This document shows positions 33,342 through 43,177 of a DNA stretch of 64,000 nucleotides, piece by piece. The translations under genes and the position numbers were made by a program. The notes under the pieces were generated by a model, which did no database searches, had not been told where the DNA came from, and worked only from the letters and a program-made list of their open reading frames with translations. How positions within the stretch are numbered: the stretch's first letter is position 1; the number at the start of each line of letters is the position of its first letter. This DNA comes from CAYSCW01 sp964449165 (GTDB lineage: Bacteria; Acidobacteriota; Aminicenantia; Aminicenantales; Aminicenantaceae), in assembly GCA_964449165.1 (NCBI GenBank), contig CAYVAT010000010.1, positions 16,841-80,840 on the forward strand. Direction: 5' to 3'.

Positions 33342-34783
33342 ACAAAAAGATTTTCCTATCTGCTCTCGTATTCATCCTTTTTATATCTTCTGACCTGCCA
33401 GCTAAAAAAAAGGATAAATACAAAGAATGGCTGAATGAGGTGAATCTCATCATTACCGATACGGAAAAAGCTGAATTCAAAAAACTGAAAAAAGATGCAG
33501 ACAAAGAATTTTTTATCAATCTTTTCTGGGCAAAAAGAGACCCCACGCCTCAAACCGAAAAGAACGAATTCAAGGAGGAGTATTACCAGCGCTTGAGTTA
33601 TGTCAAAAAGTCTTTTATCTACGGATACAAAACAGGAACAGCCACTGATATGGGGAAAGTCTATCTATACTTTGGCGAGCCGCTCAGAGTATTCAGGCAA
33701 GATCCTCGTGTCATCATCTGGGTTTATCCTGTTCAACCCTGGATGCATCTTGCTAAAGAAACCTTCACCATCGCCTTTTCCGCTGTTAAGACAGACTGGG
33801 TCAACCAGAACCGAGAGAAAGAGCTGGTCTCATCCATAGACTCCGATGGCTATGTTATCGACCGTTCCCAGACTGATGTTAGGGTGATGGAGGCTTTCTA
33901 TGCCTGCCGGGAGAGGTTTCTGCTTAATCCGGACCTTAAAGAGCTTCCCGACTATAAAAAAGTCAAGGCATCCTCTCCTGAATCCTTCGAAGAAAAGCTC
34001 ATTCAACAGGTGAAATTGACCAGCCAGGATAGTGTCCATATTCCATTCGAGAAAAAAATCCTGTTTATCAAAGCTCAAAGCAGGAGCTGCTATTTGACAT
34101 TTTTTTTCAAAATTGATCCCGGTGAAAAGAGCGATGCCATCCATAAAAACCTGGTTTTCTTCGGCAGGTTGGAATCAAGGGACCATTCCTATGCGCTTCA
34201 CCAGGAAAAAGATCTGGATAAAGAGAAAAACTATTTCATTTCTTACCTCGGACTTCCCGTAATGCCCGGAGAATACAAATTATTCATCGGCTTTCACACC
34301 AAGGATAAACAAATGTATTCTATAAAAATAGATCAGATTGAAGTGCCCGATTTCTGGAGTGAGGAGCTGGCTCTTTCCTCTCTTATCGCTTCCTGTCAAT
34401 TTCGAGAGGAGAAGCCTTCAGCCAAAGCGAATGAGTATGATGTTTTTTCTTTAGGACGTTACACTTTCCTTCCTCGATTCAGCCAAGAATACACCAAGGA
34501 AGAACTTCTTAATGTCTTTTACTATATCTACAATCTCGCTGTGGATTCGAACCAAGAGTGCTCTCTTCTGATCGAGTTCGAGCTTCAGAAGGGGGAAAAG
34601 ACGTTCAAGCTGAATCCTCAGAAAAGAAAGCAAAAGCTGGGAAAAGAAGCGGTCCTCCTAGAAGGAACTCAGATTCCTCTCTCTGCTCTTCCTGAGTCGG
34701 GAGAGTATGAATTGACAGTGAGAGTGACCGATGAAATCGCAAATAAAACAGTCAGTCAAAAGCTTAAGTTTGTCCTCCTTTAA
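33338..34783 (+). CDS. GWxTD-domain exported protein (second copy)
   Basis: 481 residues with a signal peptide (KKIFLSALVFILFISSDLPA). GWxTD family pattern: WLNEVNLIITDTEKAEFKKL, LFWAKRDPTPQTEKNEF, TATDMGKVYLYFGEPLRVF and WVYPVQPW. It lacks the TPR tail of the first GWxTD protein and ends with a beta-rich region. Paralogous to 30291-32339 in layout but clearly diverged, so an old duplication. Translation is coupled to the TPR protein. Function unknown. Confidence 0.86.
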   Translation: MNKKIFLSALVFILFISSDLPAKKKDKYKEWLNEVNLIITDTEKAEFKKLKKDADKEFFINLFWAKRDPTPQTEKNEFKEEYYQRLSYVKKSFIYGYKTGTATDMGKVYLYFGEPLRVFRQDPRVIIWVYPVQPWMHLAKETFTIAFSAVKTDWVNQNREKELVSSIDSDGYVIDRSQTDVRVMEAFYACRERFLLNPDLKELPDYKKVKASSPESFEEKLIQQVKLTSQDSVHIPFEKKILFIKAQSRSCYLTFFFKIDPGEKSDAIHKNLVFFGRLESRDHSYALHQEKDLDKEKNYFISYLGLPVMPGEYKLFIGFHTKDKQMYSIKIDQIEVPDFWSEELALSSLIASCQFREEKPSAKANEYDVFSLGRYTFLPRFSQEYTKEELLNVFYYIYNLAVDSNQECSLLIEFELQKGEKTFKLNPQKRKQKLGKEAVLLEGTQIPLSALPESGEYELTVRVTDEIANKTVSQKLKFVLL

Positions 34784-34807
34784 GGTCAAGGTCAAAAGAG
34801 AACAACA

Positions 34808-37800
34808 TTATCCAGAATGGATATCCTGAAGACAAAGGAGAGAAGGAGAGAGTCTCTTCCTCATCTCGATGGCCTTGACCGCGGCACTGGCTGAGGGGAT
34901 GGTGGTAAAACAGGGTATCCGATAGGAGAAAGCGACTTTCCTGATCATTTGAGCATCCTTCCTCTCATACCTTCCCGAAGGAGTGTTCAATATCATAGAG
35001 ACATTTCCTTCTTTCAGATCATCGAGGATGTTTTTCCCTTCTCCGTAAACCTTGCCGATGGTATCTACCCCATATCCGTGCCTGTGAAGATACTGCGCTG
35101 TCCCCTCGGTAGCGATCATCTTGAATCCTAACCCATCCAGTTTTTCCACAAGAGAAACAGCCTTCTGTTTGTCCTCATCACAGAAACTGATGAAAACTCT
35201 CCCTTCACAAGGTAGAAAGAATCCTGCTCCCTCCTCTGCTTTCAAAAAAGCCAGCGGAAAAGATCTATCCACGCCGATAGACTCCCCTGTGGAACGCATC
35301 TCCGGCCCGAGGATGGGATCAACTTCCAGGAATTTGTCAAAGGAAAAGACTGCTTCTTTGACAGCATAAAGGCCAGGAGCGGCTGGGATTAGATCGATGT
35401 TTTGGAGCTTTTCGCCCATGATCAACCTGATGGCGATCTTGGCCAGTGGTATTCCTGTCGCCTTGGAGATAAAGGGGACTGTTCTCGAAGCTCTGGGATT
35501 GACCTCCAGGATATAGATTTTTGTCCCTTTAACCGCAACCTGCACATTCATCAACCCCACAATCTTGAGCTCTCTGGCCATCAGGGCACATTGCTTCTTC
35601 ACTTCCTCGACCACTCTGTCTGGCAGAAAATAGGGTGGAAGAACCATAGAAGCATCTCCTGAATGGATACCCGCCTCCTGGATATGTTCGAGAATTCCTC
35701 CGATGTAGACATCCTTCCCATCGCAAAGGAGGTCGACATCCAACTCGATGGCATTCTCGATAAACTCGTCGATAAGGATTGGATACTCGGCGCAATATTC
35801 CTGGATTGATTTGAGGTATTTCTCCAGCTCCTCCTCATCATGGATGACTCTCATGGCCCTCCCTCCCAGAACATAAGAGGGCCGAACAAGCACTGGGTAT
35901 CCGATTCTTTCTGCAATCGCCAGGGCCTTCTTAAAATCTCTGGTCATGCCGTTTCTTGGACGAGTGAGATTCAGCCTTCTCAGAAATTGGTCGAACTTCT
36001 CTCTGTTTTCAGTCTGATCGATGGCAGAGGAGGATGTTCCTAGAATTTTGACTTTGTTCTTCCACAATCCTGTGGCGATCTTGAGCGGGGTCTGTCCGCC
36101 AAACTGGACGATGATTCCTTCTGGTCTCTCTTTTCGATTGATAGAAATCACATCTTCCAAGGTCACAGGATCAAAATAAAGCCGGTCGGATATATCATAA
36201 TCAGTGGAGACAGTCTCTGGATTGGAATTGATCATTATGGCTCGATATCCCAGGTCTCGCAACCCCAAAACGCCGTGCACACAGCAATAATCAAACTCGA
36301 TGCCCTGCCCAATCCGGTTGGGGCCCGAACCAAGAATAATAGCTTTTTTTTCCAGGATTTCCTCTGCTTCATCCTCCTCTTCAAAAGTAGAGTAGAAATA
36401 AGGAGTTTCCGATTCAAATTCCCCGGCACAGGTATCGACGACTTTCCACACAGGTTGTACCTTCTGTATCTTCCTCATTTTCCTGATTTCCTCTTCTCCA
36501 GAGTTTATAAGCCTTGCGATCCGCCTGTCAGAAAAACCAAGTTCTTTGGCTTTTCGCAAGAAACCGCTATCGAGCGTCTGAGCTTTTCGAGATTTTAATA
36601 ACTCCTCAAAGTTGACGATTTCTTTGATGTTGTAGAGGAAGAAAGGATCAATCTTGGTCAGCTGTGCGATTTCTTCCAGAGGCAAACCTTGTCTCATCGC
36701 TTCAGCGATGAACCAGAGGCGTTCTGCATTCGGCTGAGCAAGCTTTTGCTTGAGATATTTACGACGGTTCGCATCTGGTTTTTCCTCCAGTCCCCAGCGG
36801 TCGATCTCCAGAGCCCGTATAGCCTTCTGGAGAGCTTCCTTGAAAGTTCGTCCGATAGCCATGGCTTCTCCCACAGATTTCATCTGAGTGGTTAGGGAGG
36901 GTTCTTCTTCGGGAAACTTTTCGAAAGCAAAGCGGGGAATCTTGACCACTACATAATCGATGGCAGGCTCAAAACAGGCTGGAGTTTTTTTGGTGATATC
37001 GTTGAGAATTTCATCCAGAGTATACCCCACAGCCAGCTTGGCCGCCATCTTGGCTATGGGGAATCCGGTCGCTTTAGAAGCCAGGGCCGAAGAGCGTGAA
37101 ACACGGGGATTCATCTCGATGACCATCATCCTGCCATCTTCTGGATTGATGGCGAACTGGATGTTGGATCCACCTGTCTCCACCCCTACCTCTCTCATGA
37201 TGGCAATGGCAGCGTTGCGTAGCCGCTGGTATTCCTTATCCGTTAAGGTCTGCGCAGGAGCCACTGTAATCGAATCTCCTGTATGCACTCCCATGGGGTC
37301 AAAGTTTTCGATAGAACAGACAATGACTACGTTATCCTTCTTATCGCGCATGACTTCCAGTTCAAATTCTTTCCAACCGATGATCGATTTCTCGATCAAA
37401 ATTCTGCTGACGGGGCTGATAGCCAATCCCAGCGGTATGTATTTGTGGAAATCCTCCCAATCCAGAAGAATGTTGCCTCCTGTTCCACCCAAGGTGAAGG
37501 ATGGACGAACAACCACTGGAAAGTGGATTTCTTTAACGATCTCTTGGGCTTCTTGGATGTTGGATGCATAGCCAGAAGAAGGAACTTCCAGGCCTATTCT
37601 TTCCATGGACTGGCGGAAGAGCATTCGATCTTCAGCCTTCCGGATGGAGCTTGTGTCAACTCCGATCAGCCGGATTCGATATCGCCTGAGGATACCTCTC
37701 TCGTGCAACTCCAGAGCTAGATTCAAGGCTTTCTGACCTCCCAAAGTAGCCAGCACAGCATCAGGTCTCTCCTTCTCGATGATTCTCTCCAGGTATTCCA

Positions 37801-38011
37801 CAGTCAGAGGCTCCAGATAAGTACGATCGGCAAATTCAGGATCTGTCATGATCGTGGCCGGGTTAGAATTGAGGAGGATCACCTTGTAGTTCTCCTCCTT
37901 GAGAGCCTTAAGCGCCTGGGTTCCTGAATAATCAAACTCGGAGGCCTGGCCGATGATGATCGGACCAGACCCGATAATCAATATCGATCGAATGTCATCC
38001 CGCCTCGGCAC
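34808..38011 (-). CDS. carB: Carbamoyl-phosphate synthase large subunit
   Basis: 1067 residues, full length. Two homologous ATP-grasp halves are visible: IGSGPIIIGQASEFDYSGTQ, FTLGGTGGNI and EMNPRVSRSSALASKATG in the first; LGSGPNRIGQGIEFDYC, VRPSYVLGGRAM and EVNPRASRTVPFISKATG in the second. The C-terminal allosteric domain (about 935-1067) ends the protein. It makes carbamoyl phosphate for pyrimidine and arginine synthesis from bicarbonate, ATP and ammonia delivered by CarA. GTG start at 38011 with GGGAGGAT ahead; one base separates it from the carA stop. Confidence 0.97.
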   Translation of the reverse strand: MPRRDDIRSILIIGSGPIIIGQASEFDYSGTQALKALKEENYKVILLNSNPATIMTDPEFADRTYLEPLTVEYLERIIEKERPDAVLATLGGQKALNLALELHERGILRRYRIRLIGVDTSSIRKAEDRMLFRQSMERIGLEVPSSGYASNIQEAQEIVKEIHFPVVVRPSFTLGGTGGNILLDWEDFHKYIPLGLAISPVSRILIEKSIIGWKEFELEVMRDKKDNVVIVCSIENFDPMGVHTGDSITVAPAQTLTDKEYQRLRNAAIAIMREVGVETGGSNIQFAINPEDGRMMVIEMNPRVSRSSALASKATGFPIAKMAAKLAVGYTLDEILNDITKKTPACFEPAIDYVVVKIPRFAFEKFPEEEPSLTTQMKSVGEAMAIGRTFKEALQKAIRALEIDRWGLEEKPDANRRKYLKQKLAQPNAERLWFIAEAMRQGLPLEEIAQLTKIDPFFLYNIKEIVNFEELLKSRKAQTLDSGFLRKAKELGFSDRRIARLINSGEEEIRKMRKIQKVQPVWKVVDTCAGEFESETPYFYSTFEEEDEAEEILEKKAIILGSGPNRIGQGIEFDYCCVHGVLGLRDLGYRAIMINSNPETVSTDYDISDRLYFDPVTLEDVISINRKERPEGIIVQFGGQTPLKIATGLWKNKVKILGTSSSAIDQTENREKFDQFLRRLNLTRPRNGMTRDFKKALAIAERIGYPVLVRPSYVLGGRAMRVIHDEEELEKYLKSIQEYCAEYPILIDEFIENAIELDVDLLCDGKDVYIGGILEHIQEAGIHSGDASMVLPPYFLPDRVVEEVKKQCALMARELKIVGLMNVQVAVKGTKIYILEVNPRASRTVPFISKATGIPLAKIAIRLIMGEKLQNIDLIPAAPGLYAVKEAVFSFDKFLEVDPILGPEMRSTGESIGVDRSFPLAFLKAEEGAGFFLPCEGRVFISFCDEDKQKAVSLVEKLDGLGFKMIATEGTAQYLHRHGYGVDTIGKVYGEGKNILDDLKEGNVSMILNTPSGRYERKDAQMIRKVAFSYRIPCFTTIPSASAAVKAIEMRKRLSPSLLCLQDIHSG

Positions 38012-38012
38012 T

Positions 38013-39143
38013 CTATCCTCCCTTAAAATCCTCCATCATGTGTAAAAAATCTCGAAAAAGATAGTTTGAGTCCATAGGGCCAGGAGAGCTTTCGGGATGA
38101 TACTGGACAGAGAAAAGATGTTTCTCTCTCAAACAGAATCCTTCTGCTGTTCTATCGTTCAGGTTGAGATGAGTAAGTTTAGCTACCTCTCCAATAGAAT
38201 CGATGTCCACAGCGAAACCATGGTTCTGGCAGGTGATCTCTATGGCCCCACTCTCAAGATTTTTCACTGGATGATTGCCGCCATGATGCCCGAATTTCAG
38301 CTTGTAGGTCTTCCCTCCTAAGGCTAAAGCGAGGAGTTGATGGCCGAGGCATATTCCGAAGAAAGGAACTTTCCCGACCAAATTCTTGATGTTATCAACA
38401 GCATAGGAAAGCGGCGCTGGATCTCCGGGCCCGTTAGAGAGAAGAACCCCATCTGGTTTCATCCTGAGCGTCTCTTCCCAGGGAGTAGAGGCAGGAACCA
38501 CCTGAACATCAACCTGGTTGGAGGCAAGATTTCTCAGGATGTTTCTCTTGATTCCAAAGTCATAGGCCACCACAAAGTATTTCAGCCGCTTCTGCTCAAG
38601 ATAGCCATGGGGCCATCCGTAGGTTTTCTCCCTCCATCTGTAAGCTTTATCCGTGGTAACATCTCTGACTAAATCACGGCCTACTATGGATGGAATGCTT
38701 CTTGCTCGAAGCACCAGATTCTGGATATCATCCTCGGATGTGGAAATGAGCGCCCTCTGAGCTCCGCCAGTCCGAATCATCTTGGTCAGTCTTCTGGTAT
38801 CGATGCCCTGGATAGCGACAATCTTGTGTCTTTTGAGATATTCATCAAGGCTTTCTTCTTTCCTCCAGTTGGAAGGGAAAGCTGCCAGTTCCTTAACCAC
38901 CAGCCCCTCCACCCAAGGATGCCAAGACTCCACATCCTCCAAATTGCATCCATAATTTCCGATAAGAGGATAGGTCATGGTAACGATTTGACCTTTGTAT
39001 GAGGGATCTGTCAGGATTTCCTGGTACCCTGCCATGGATGTATTGAAGACGATCTCCCCTTCTGTGTCGGCTTCATATCCTATGGATTCACCGACAAAAC
39101 AGGCTCCGTTTTCCAGCACAAGCAGAGCCTTTTTCCCGGCCAT
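38013..39143 (-). CDS. carA: Carbamoyl-phosphate synthase small (glutaminase) subunit
   Basis: 376 residues. The N-terminal CarA-specific domain (LENGACFVGESIGYEADTEG) is followed by a class I glutamine amidotransferase domain with LSNGPGDPAPL, the nucleophile Cys in FFGICLGHQLLALALGG, and the His/Glu pair in FSVQYHPESSPGP. It supplies ammonia to CarB, encoded one base downstream. The 204 bp upstream hold a 8-bp stem (39295-39302/39327-39334) without a U tract; no PyrR leader or arginine box was recognised. Confidence 0.97.
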   Translation of the reverse strand: MAGKKALLVLENGACFVGESIGYEADTEGEIVFNTSMAGYQEILTDPSYKGQIVTMTYPLIGNYGCNLEDVESWHPWVEGLVVKELAAFPSNWRKEESLDEYLKRHKIVAIQGIDTRRLTKMIRTGGAQRALISTSEDDIQNLVLRARSIPSIVGRDLVRDVTTDKAYRWREKTYGWPHGYLEQKRLKYFVVAYDFGIKRNILRNLASNQVDVQVVPASTPWEETLRMKPDGVLLSNGPGDPAPLSYAVDNIKNLVGKVPFFGICLGHQLLALALGGKTYKLKFGHHGGNHPVKNLESGAIEITCQNHGFAVDIDSIGEVAKLTHLNLNDRTAEGFCLREKHLFSVQYHPESSPGPMDSNYLFRDFLHMMEDFKGG

Positions 39144-39347
39144 TCTAAATCGAAAAAAAATGTATCCTCAAAATTGTTTAGCCTATTTTACATATATTGG
39201 ATTCTAAATTTAAGGATTTTTTCAAAAAGTTTATTCTTTGTAAGTATTGAGGACTCTCTCTTGCTGCCTGAACTCCCCCCATGGAGGCCTTCTCCTTCTC
39301 TGAAAAAAGAACCCTGCCCTTCCTCCCAGAGAAGAACAGGCAATCCA

Positions 39348-40316
39348 TTATTTCTCTATCCTGAGTATATAAAAGTCTCTTTTTCGACCCTCTCTTTCTA
39401 TCCCCCTGAAGTCGATGACCTTGTATCCTCTTTTAAAGAGCGTCTGAAAAACCTCTCTCGATTTCATCCTCCATCTCAAGGGAATGTCGCGCACCTCAGC
39501 TTGTGTCACATCTGTTTCTCTGAGCATTCGGTAAAAATCATAAGGAATCTCCACCAGCAAAAACTCCCGGTTTAAATCAAGGTTGATGTCTTTTACCAAC
39601 GCAAGAGCCGCTTGACCGCTCCGTCCTTCAACTTCGACTCTTCTGGAGCTAAGCGCTAGATTTTTAGAAGCGAGCAGACTTTCCGCGTCATAATCAGGCC
39701 TTCGCACTTCTCTCTTCAGGTCCCACAATAGAGAAAAGCGGTCGCAAGGCACATCTGTCCTGTTAAGATACCCTCCAAACAGGCTGTAACAGGACTCCCT
39801 GTACTCCTTCACCTCCATCTGAAAGTGATGGATATTCCTGTAGGCGTTGACTCCTGTCAAGGGATCATAAGTGCAGGTGACCTTGAAGACTCCGAAGACC
39901 GACATCAGGCATTCTTTTTGGAATTCTTTTATCTGGATCCCCAGGCTGTATTTCTGAAAATCCTCTCTTACTCCAACATACTGGGAATAAAAGAGAAGAT
40001 TATCCAAATCCCTGAAGGCAACATCCTTATCCTCTACCCCAACGAATCCATAGGAAAAGCCGATAAAGTGGTTTTCATCCTCCACAAATTTCCCTTGTGC
40101 ATCTTCTACATAAACGGCGATAAAAAGCGCGCTTCCTTCATGGAAGAAGTTCTCACAAACCATATTACGCTCGCCAGGAAGAGTATCAGCGGGTTCCCCC
40201 CAGATATCATACCTTAACTTTTCATACTTTGTGTAATCACTGGCATCGGAGGACTTATCCATCCTGAACAGGAACCTTCTTCCTTTGACCTGGATGATCT
40301 TATCCAATTCCTTCAT
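39348..40316 (-). CDS. GNAT-like acetyltransferase-related protein (COG3375-like)
   Basis: 322 residues. The first part looks like a GNAT fold (KYEKLRYDIWGEP, IGFSYGFVG, FYSQYVGVREDFQKYSLGIQIKE with the acetyl-CoA-loop position). It is followed by TCTYDPLTGVNAYRNIHHFQ, a phrase typical of the COG3375 acetyltransferase group. The C-terminal third (FLLVEIPYDFYRMLRETDV) is an extension found in that group too. Substrate unknown; in some genomes relatives are linked with o-succinylbenzoate synthesis. It lies alone behind carAB on the same strand. Confidence 0.68.
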   Translation of the reverse strand: MKELDKIIQVKGRRFLFRMDKSSDASDYTKYEKLRYDIWGEPADTLPGERNMVCENFFHEGSALFIAVYVEDAQGKFVEDENHFIGFSYGFVGVEDKDVAFRDLDNLLFYSQYVGVREDFQKYSLGIQIKEFQKECLMSVFGVFKVTCTYDPLTGVNAYRNIHHFQMEVKEYRESCYSLFGGYLNRTDVPCDRFSLLWDLKREVRRPDYDAESLLASKNLALSSRRVEVEGRSGQAALALVKDINLDLNREFLLVEIPYDFYRMLRETDVTQAEVRDIPLRWRMKSREVFQTLFKRGYKVIDFRGIEREGRKRDFYILRIEK

Positions 40317-40479
40317 TTTTAAGGAGTTATCTTCCCCTTAACATTATCCCTGATGAGATTTTATCCAAACATTCATCCAAAAAGCAAGAACTGTTTGAAT
40401 TCATCCTCATTTTGATATATGGTAATTGTCTTTATGGAGGCCGGCCGTAATCCACTCTGGCCTTGAAAAGAGGTGCCCG

Positions 40480-42990
40480 ATGAAGAAGACTATACCTCTT
40501 GTCCTTCTTTCCTTCCTCATCTTCGCTTTGCTCCTTCACGCATCGGAATTTGAGGTCAAAATCCTCAAGGATGCCCAAGATCTTCCTGAAAAATTCTGCA
40601 CCATGGGTAAAAAGGGAGACTATTTTGTCTCTGATGGAAAATACCTGGTGTTGCTGGGAGGAACTCCCAGACCTCTGGACTATCCTCCTCTCAATATCCC
40701 GCGATCAAATGCCATGGGAAGTATCATCGGCTTTGCACCGGCTGGAAAAAACATAGTGAGCGACCTGAGTATTGGATCTCCGGTCCTTAAGTTCATGGAG
40801 AGGCGCAACTTCCTGTCCTACTCCTCCTTGAAAGTTATAGAAAAAGGCTCTAGAGATGAAGTTCTAACCCTGAAAGCTTCGGCCACGTACAAAACTCAGG
40901 AGGGAAAAGAGGCTCTTATCGAAACCACCTATGATATTCTCCATCAAAAAGGTCAAATCAACATCACCTCAATCATCAAGAACACAGGAAAGCAGGAATT
41001 GGAGGAGCTGGACTTTTATCTTCATTTCGGGCCTCATCACAGCTATTACTTCAGCCCCTTTAACCGACTGCATCATCCAGAGCTGAATTTCCGCGTCTAT
41101 CAGAAAAAAGGACATTACCTTGGCTGGATGGACCTGAATCCTGTACCTTCTTCTGATGAGGATGAGGAGCCTCAACCTGGGCTTCTTGCCCCTGGAGAAG
41201 AGTTTCATCTGAGCTATATCCTTTTTGTGGAAAGTCAAGGCAGCAGACTCCTTCAAAAAATCTACAGCCTTCTGGATAGGGAGCTGGAAACGGCCACCCT
41301 TCATTTCAGGGACACCAACGGAAGGATGATGGAAGTTATCGTTCGCAATGCCCTCTCCTCTTCAATCTTCTACCGTTCTTTCCTCAAAAATGCAGATAGT
41401 CTCACCATCCTTCTTCCTCAGGGTGTCTATCTTGTCAGAGGAAACATCTTTCCTGCGGTCTGTGAAGAATTCTTAATGGTGGCCGAAGGGGGAGAAAACT
41501 TCTGTACCCTTCAAAGTCCCCCTCTTGAAAAAGTGAAGGTAAAAATAATAGACAACCAAGGCTCTTTTGTTCCTGGGAAAGTGACCTTCCTCGGACTTGA
41601 CCCGACCAAGACTCCTTATTTCATGCCTGAAGATCCCATAGAAAGCGGGAGAAGATGGGAGCTGTTCAAAAATTCCTGTTTTCCTCCTCAGAAGGGATTA
41701 GAATTAGAGCTACCCGTGGGCACTTACCTTGTCTACGCTTCTCGAGGACCTGACTATTCTCTTGATTATAAGGTGGCAGAAATCCTGAATGGGAAAACAC
41801 AGGAACTGGTCTTTCAAATCGACAGAGTTGTTGAAAGAAAAAACCTTATCTCCATCGACCCTCACATGCACACTCTTGCCTCAGACGGAAGGGCAGATGT
41901 TCAACAAAGAGTAAAGTCGGTTGTCGCCGAAGGCCTGGATGTGGCAGTGGCTACAGATCACAATTTCATCAGTGACTACCGACCCGCCTTAAAAATCCTT
42001 GGCCTGGAAAAATATCTGGCTGTTATCTCAGGAAACGAGGTGACCCGGAATGGACTGATCCATTACAATAGCTATCCTCTGGAATGTCGAAAAGAAGAGG
42101 AACGGCATGGAGCTATTTCTCCTCTCGCAGAGGAAGCCTCTGTGCTCTTTGAAACCAGCCGCAGAAAAGATCCTCAAGCTCTGATTCAAGTAAATCATCC
42201 GCGTGATTCAGACATCGGTTATTTCAACAATTACCGTCTTGATCCAGAATCCGCCGCTTTTGCCTGGATCCATTTTGACACTTCTTTTGATCTTCTGGAA
42301 GTCATGAACGGACCTTGTTTCTCCTCTTTCAATGAAGAAGCTGTGCAGGATTGGTTCAATCTTCTCAATCGAGGCTATTACTTCCCCATCGTCGGTTCTT
42401 CTGACTCCCACACAATCGACAGAGGAGAGCCGGGCTATTGCCGGACTTACATCTATTACGGAGGCGGAAAAGGAGATAAGGTGGATTGGCTTCTGCTTGA
42501 AGAGGCTCTCAGGAAGGGACGATCATTCGTTTCCAACGGGCCGTTGGTCGAGTTCAAGATCAACGATATTCACGGACCCGGAGACCTGGTGACTGAATCG
42601 AAGGGGGAGGTGAGAGTCTCCGTTGAAGTTCGAAGTGCCCCCTGGGTTTCAGTCGATGAAGTTCGACTTGTGGTTAACGGAGAAAGGAAAATCGTCTTTC
42701 CCGTAAGTTGCCAGGATGAACGCATCCTGAAATTCTCTGAAGAGGTCGGCTTAAGCTTGGAAGAAGATGCCTATATCGCTGTAGAAGTCCTGGGTAAGAA
42801 AAGCCTTTTTCCAGTCCTGCAAAGCCAAGCAAGAAATGGAAAGCTGGAGAGTGCCACTCTCCCTTATGCTTTAACCAATCCTGTATTCATCGACGTAGAC
42901 GGAACAGGCAGGTTCGACCCTCCCTGGCCTGATAAAATCCGACTCTCCTCTTCTCCGATCCTATTTAAAACAGGCGAAGATCGATATTGA
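40480..42990 (+). CDS. Exported PHP-domain (CehA/McbA-like) metal-dependent hydrolase
   Basis: 836 residues from ATG 40480 (AAAGAGG upstream; signal peptide PLVLLSFLIFALLLHAS). Residues up to about 460 are beta-rich with Ig-like stretches. The PHP domain follows: SIDPHMHTLASDGRADVQQR (metal-binding HxH), VAVATDHNFISDY, VNHPRDSDIGYFN and VGSSDSHTIDRGEPGYCRT, an intact set of metal ligands. CehA/McbA relatives hydrolyse esters or phosphoesters; here the enzyme is probably periplasmic. The start at 40426 in the same frame is not supported by a ribosome site. An inverted-repeat element follows the gene. Confidence 0.85.
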   Translation: MKKTIPLVLLSFLIFALLLHASEFEVKILKDAQDLPEKFCTMGKKGDYFVSDGKYLVLLGGTPRPLDYPPLNIPRSNAMGSIIGFAPAGKNIVSDLSIGSPVLKFMERRNFLSYSSLKVIEKGSRDEVLTLKASATYKTQEGKEALIETTYDILHQKGQINITSIIKNTGKQELEELDFYLHFGPHHSYYFSPFNRLHHPELNFRVYQKKGHYLGWMDLNPVPSSDEDEEPQPGLLAPGEEFHLSYILFVESQGSRLLQKIYSLLDRELETATLHFRDTNGRMMEVIVRNALSSSIFYRSFLKNADSLTILLPQGVYLVRGNIFPAVCEEFLMVAEGGENFCTLQSPPLEKVKVKIIDNQGSFVPGKVTFLGLDPTKTPYFMPEDPIESGRRWELFKNSCFPPQKGLELELPVGTYLVYASRGPDYSLDYKVAEILNGKTQELVFQIDRVVERKNLISIDPHMHTLASDGRADVQQRVKSVVAEGLDVAVATDHNFISDYRPALKILGLEKYLAVISGNEVTRNGLIHYNSYPLECRKEEERHGAISPLAEEASVLFETSRRKDPQALIQVNHPRDSDIGYFNNYRLDPESAAFAWIHFDTSFDLLEVMNGPCFSSFNEEAVQDWFNLLNRGYYFPIVGSSDSHTIDRGEPGYCRTYIYYGGGKGDKVDWLLLEEALRKGRSFVSNGPLVEFKINDIHGPGDLVTESKGEVRVSVEVRSAPWVSVDEVRLVVNGERKIVFPVSCQDERILKFSEEVGLSLEEDAYIAVEVLGKKSLFPVLQSQARNGKLESATLPYALTNPVFIDVDGTGRFDPPWPDKIRLSSSPILFKTGEDRY

Positions 42991-43004
42991 TAGAGGGAAA
43001 ATCA

Positions 43005-43084
43005 GGGACATGTACCGGAAATTCAAGACGTTACAGATTTTGAAAAAAATCGGCACATGTCCCGAATTTCCGGTAACGTGTCCC
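43005..43084. repeat. Long imperfect inverted repeat (REP/palindrome type)
   Basis: GGGACATGTACCGGAAATTC (43005-43024) pairs with the complement at 43064-43084 (one bulge, one mismatch). The inner CACATGTCCC (43054-43063) repeats the outer arm. An A-rich loop GAAAAAAATC lies between. It follows the PHP gene and may act as a transcript end, but the sequence looks like a mobile REP-type palindrome. Confidence 0.6.
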
Positions 43085-43177
43085 TTGATTTCTGTATAAT
43101 GCAGGTTCTTCTGGATTATTCATGAATAATCCAGGCTAACTATATTCCAGGCGAAAAAATTCTGGAAAACTTGAAAA

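Noticed and set aside
36960..37720. Plus-strand frames of 203 and 145 codons inside carB
   Set aside because: carB is full length with all motifs; these are shadows.
39295..39334. Stem CTTCTCTG/CAGAGAAG as a terminator
   Set aside because: No U tract in either direction and a long loop; weak evidence.
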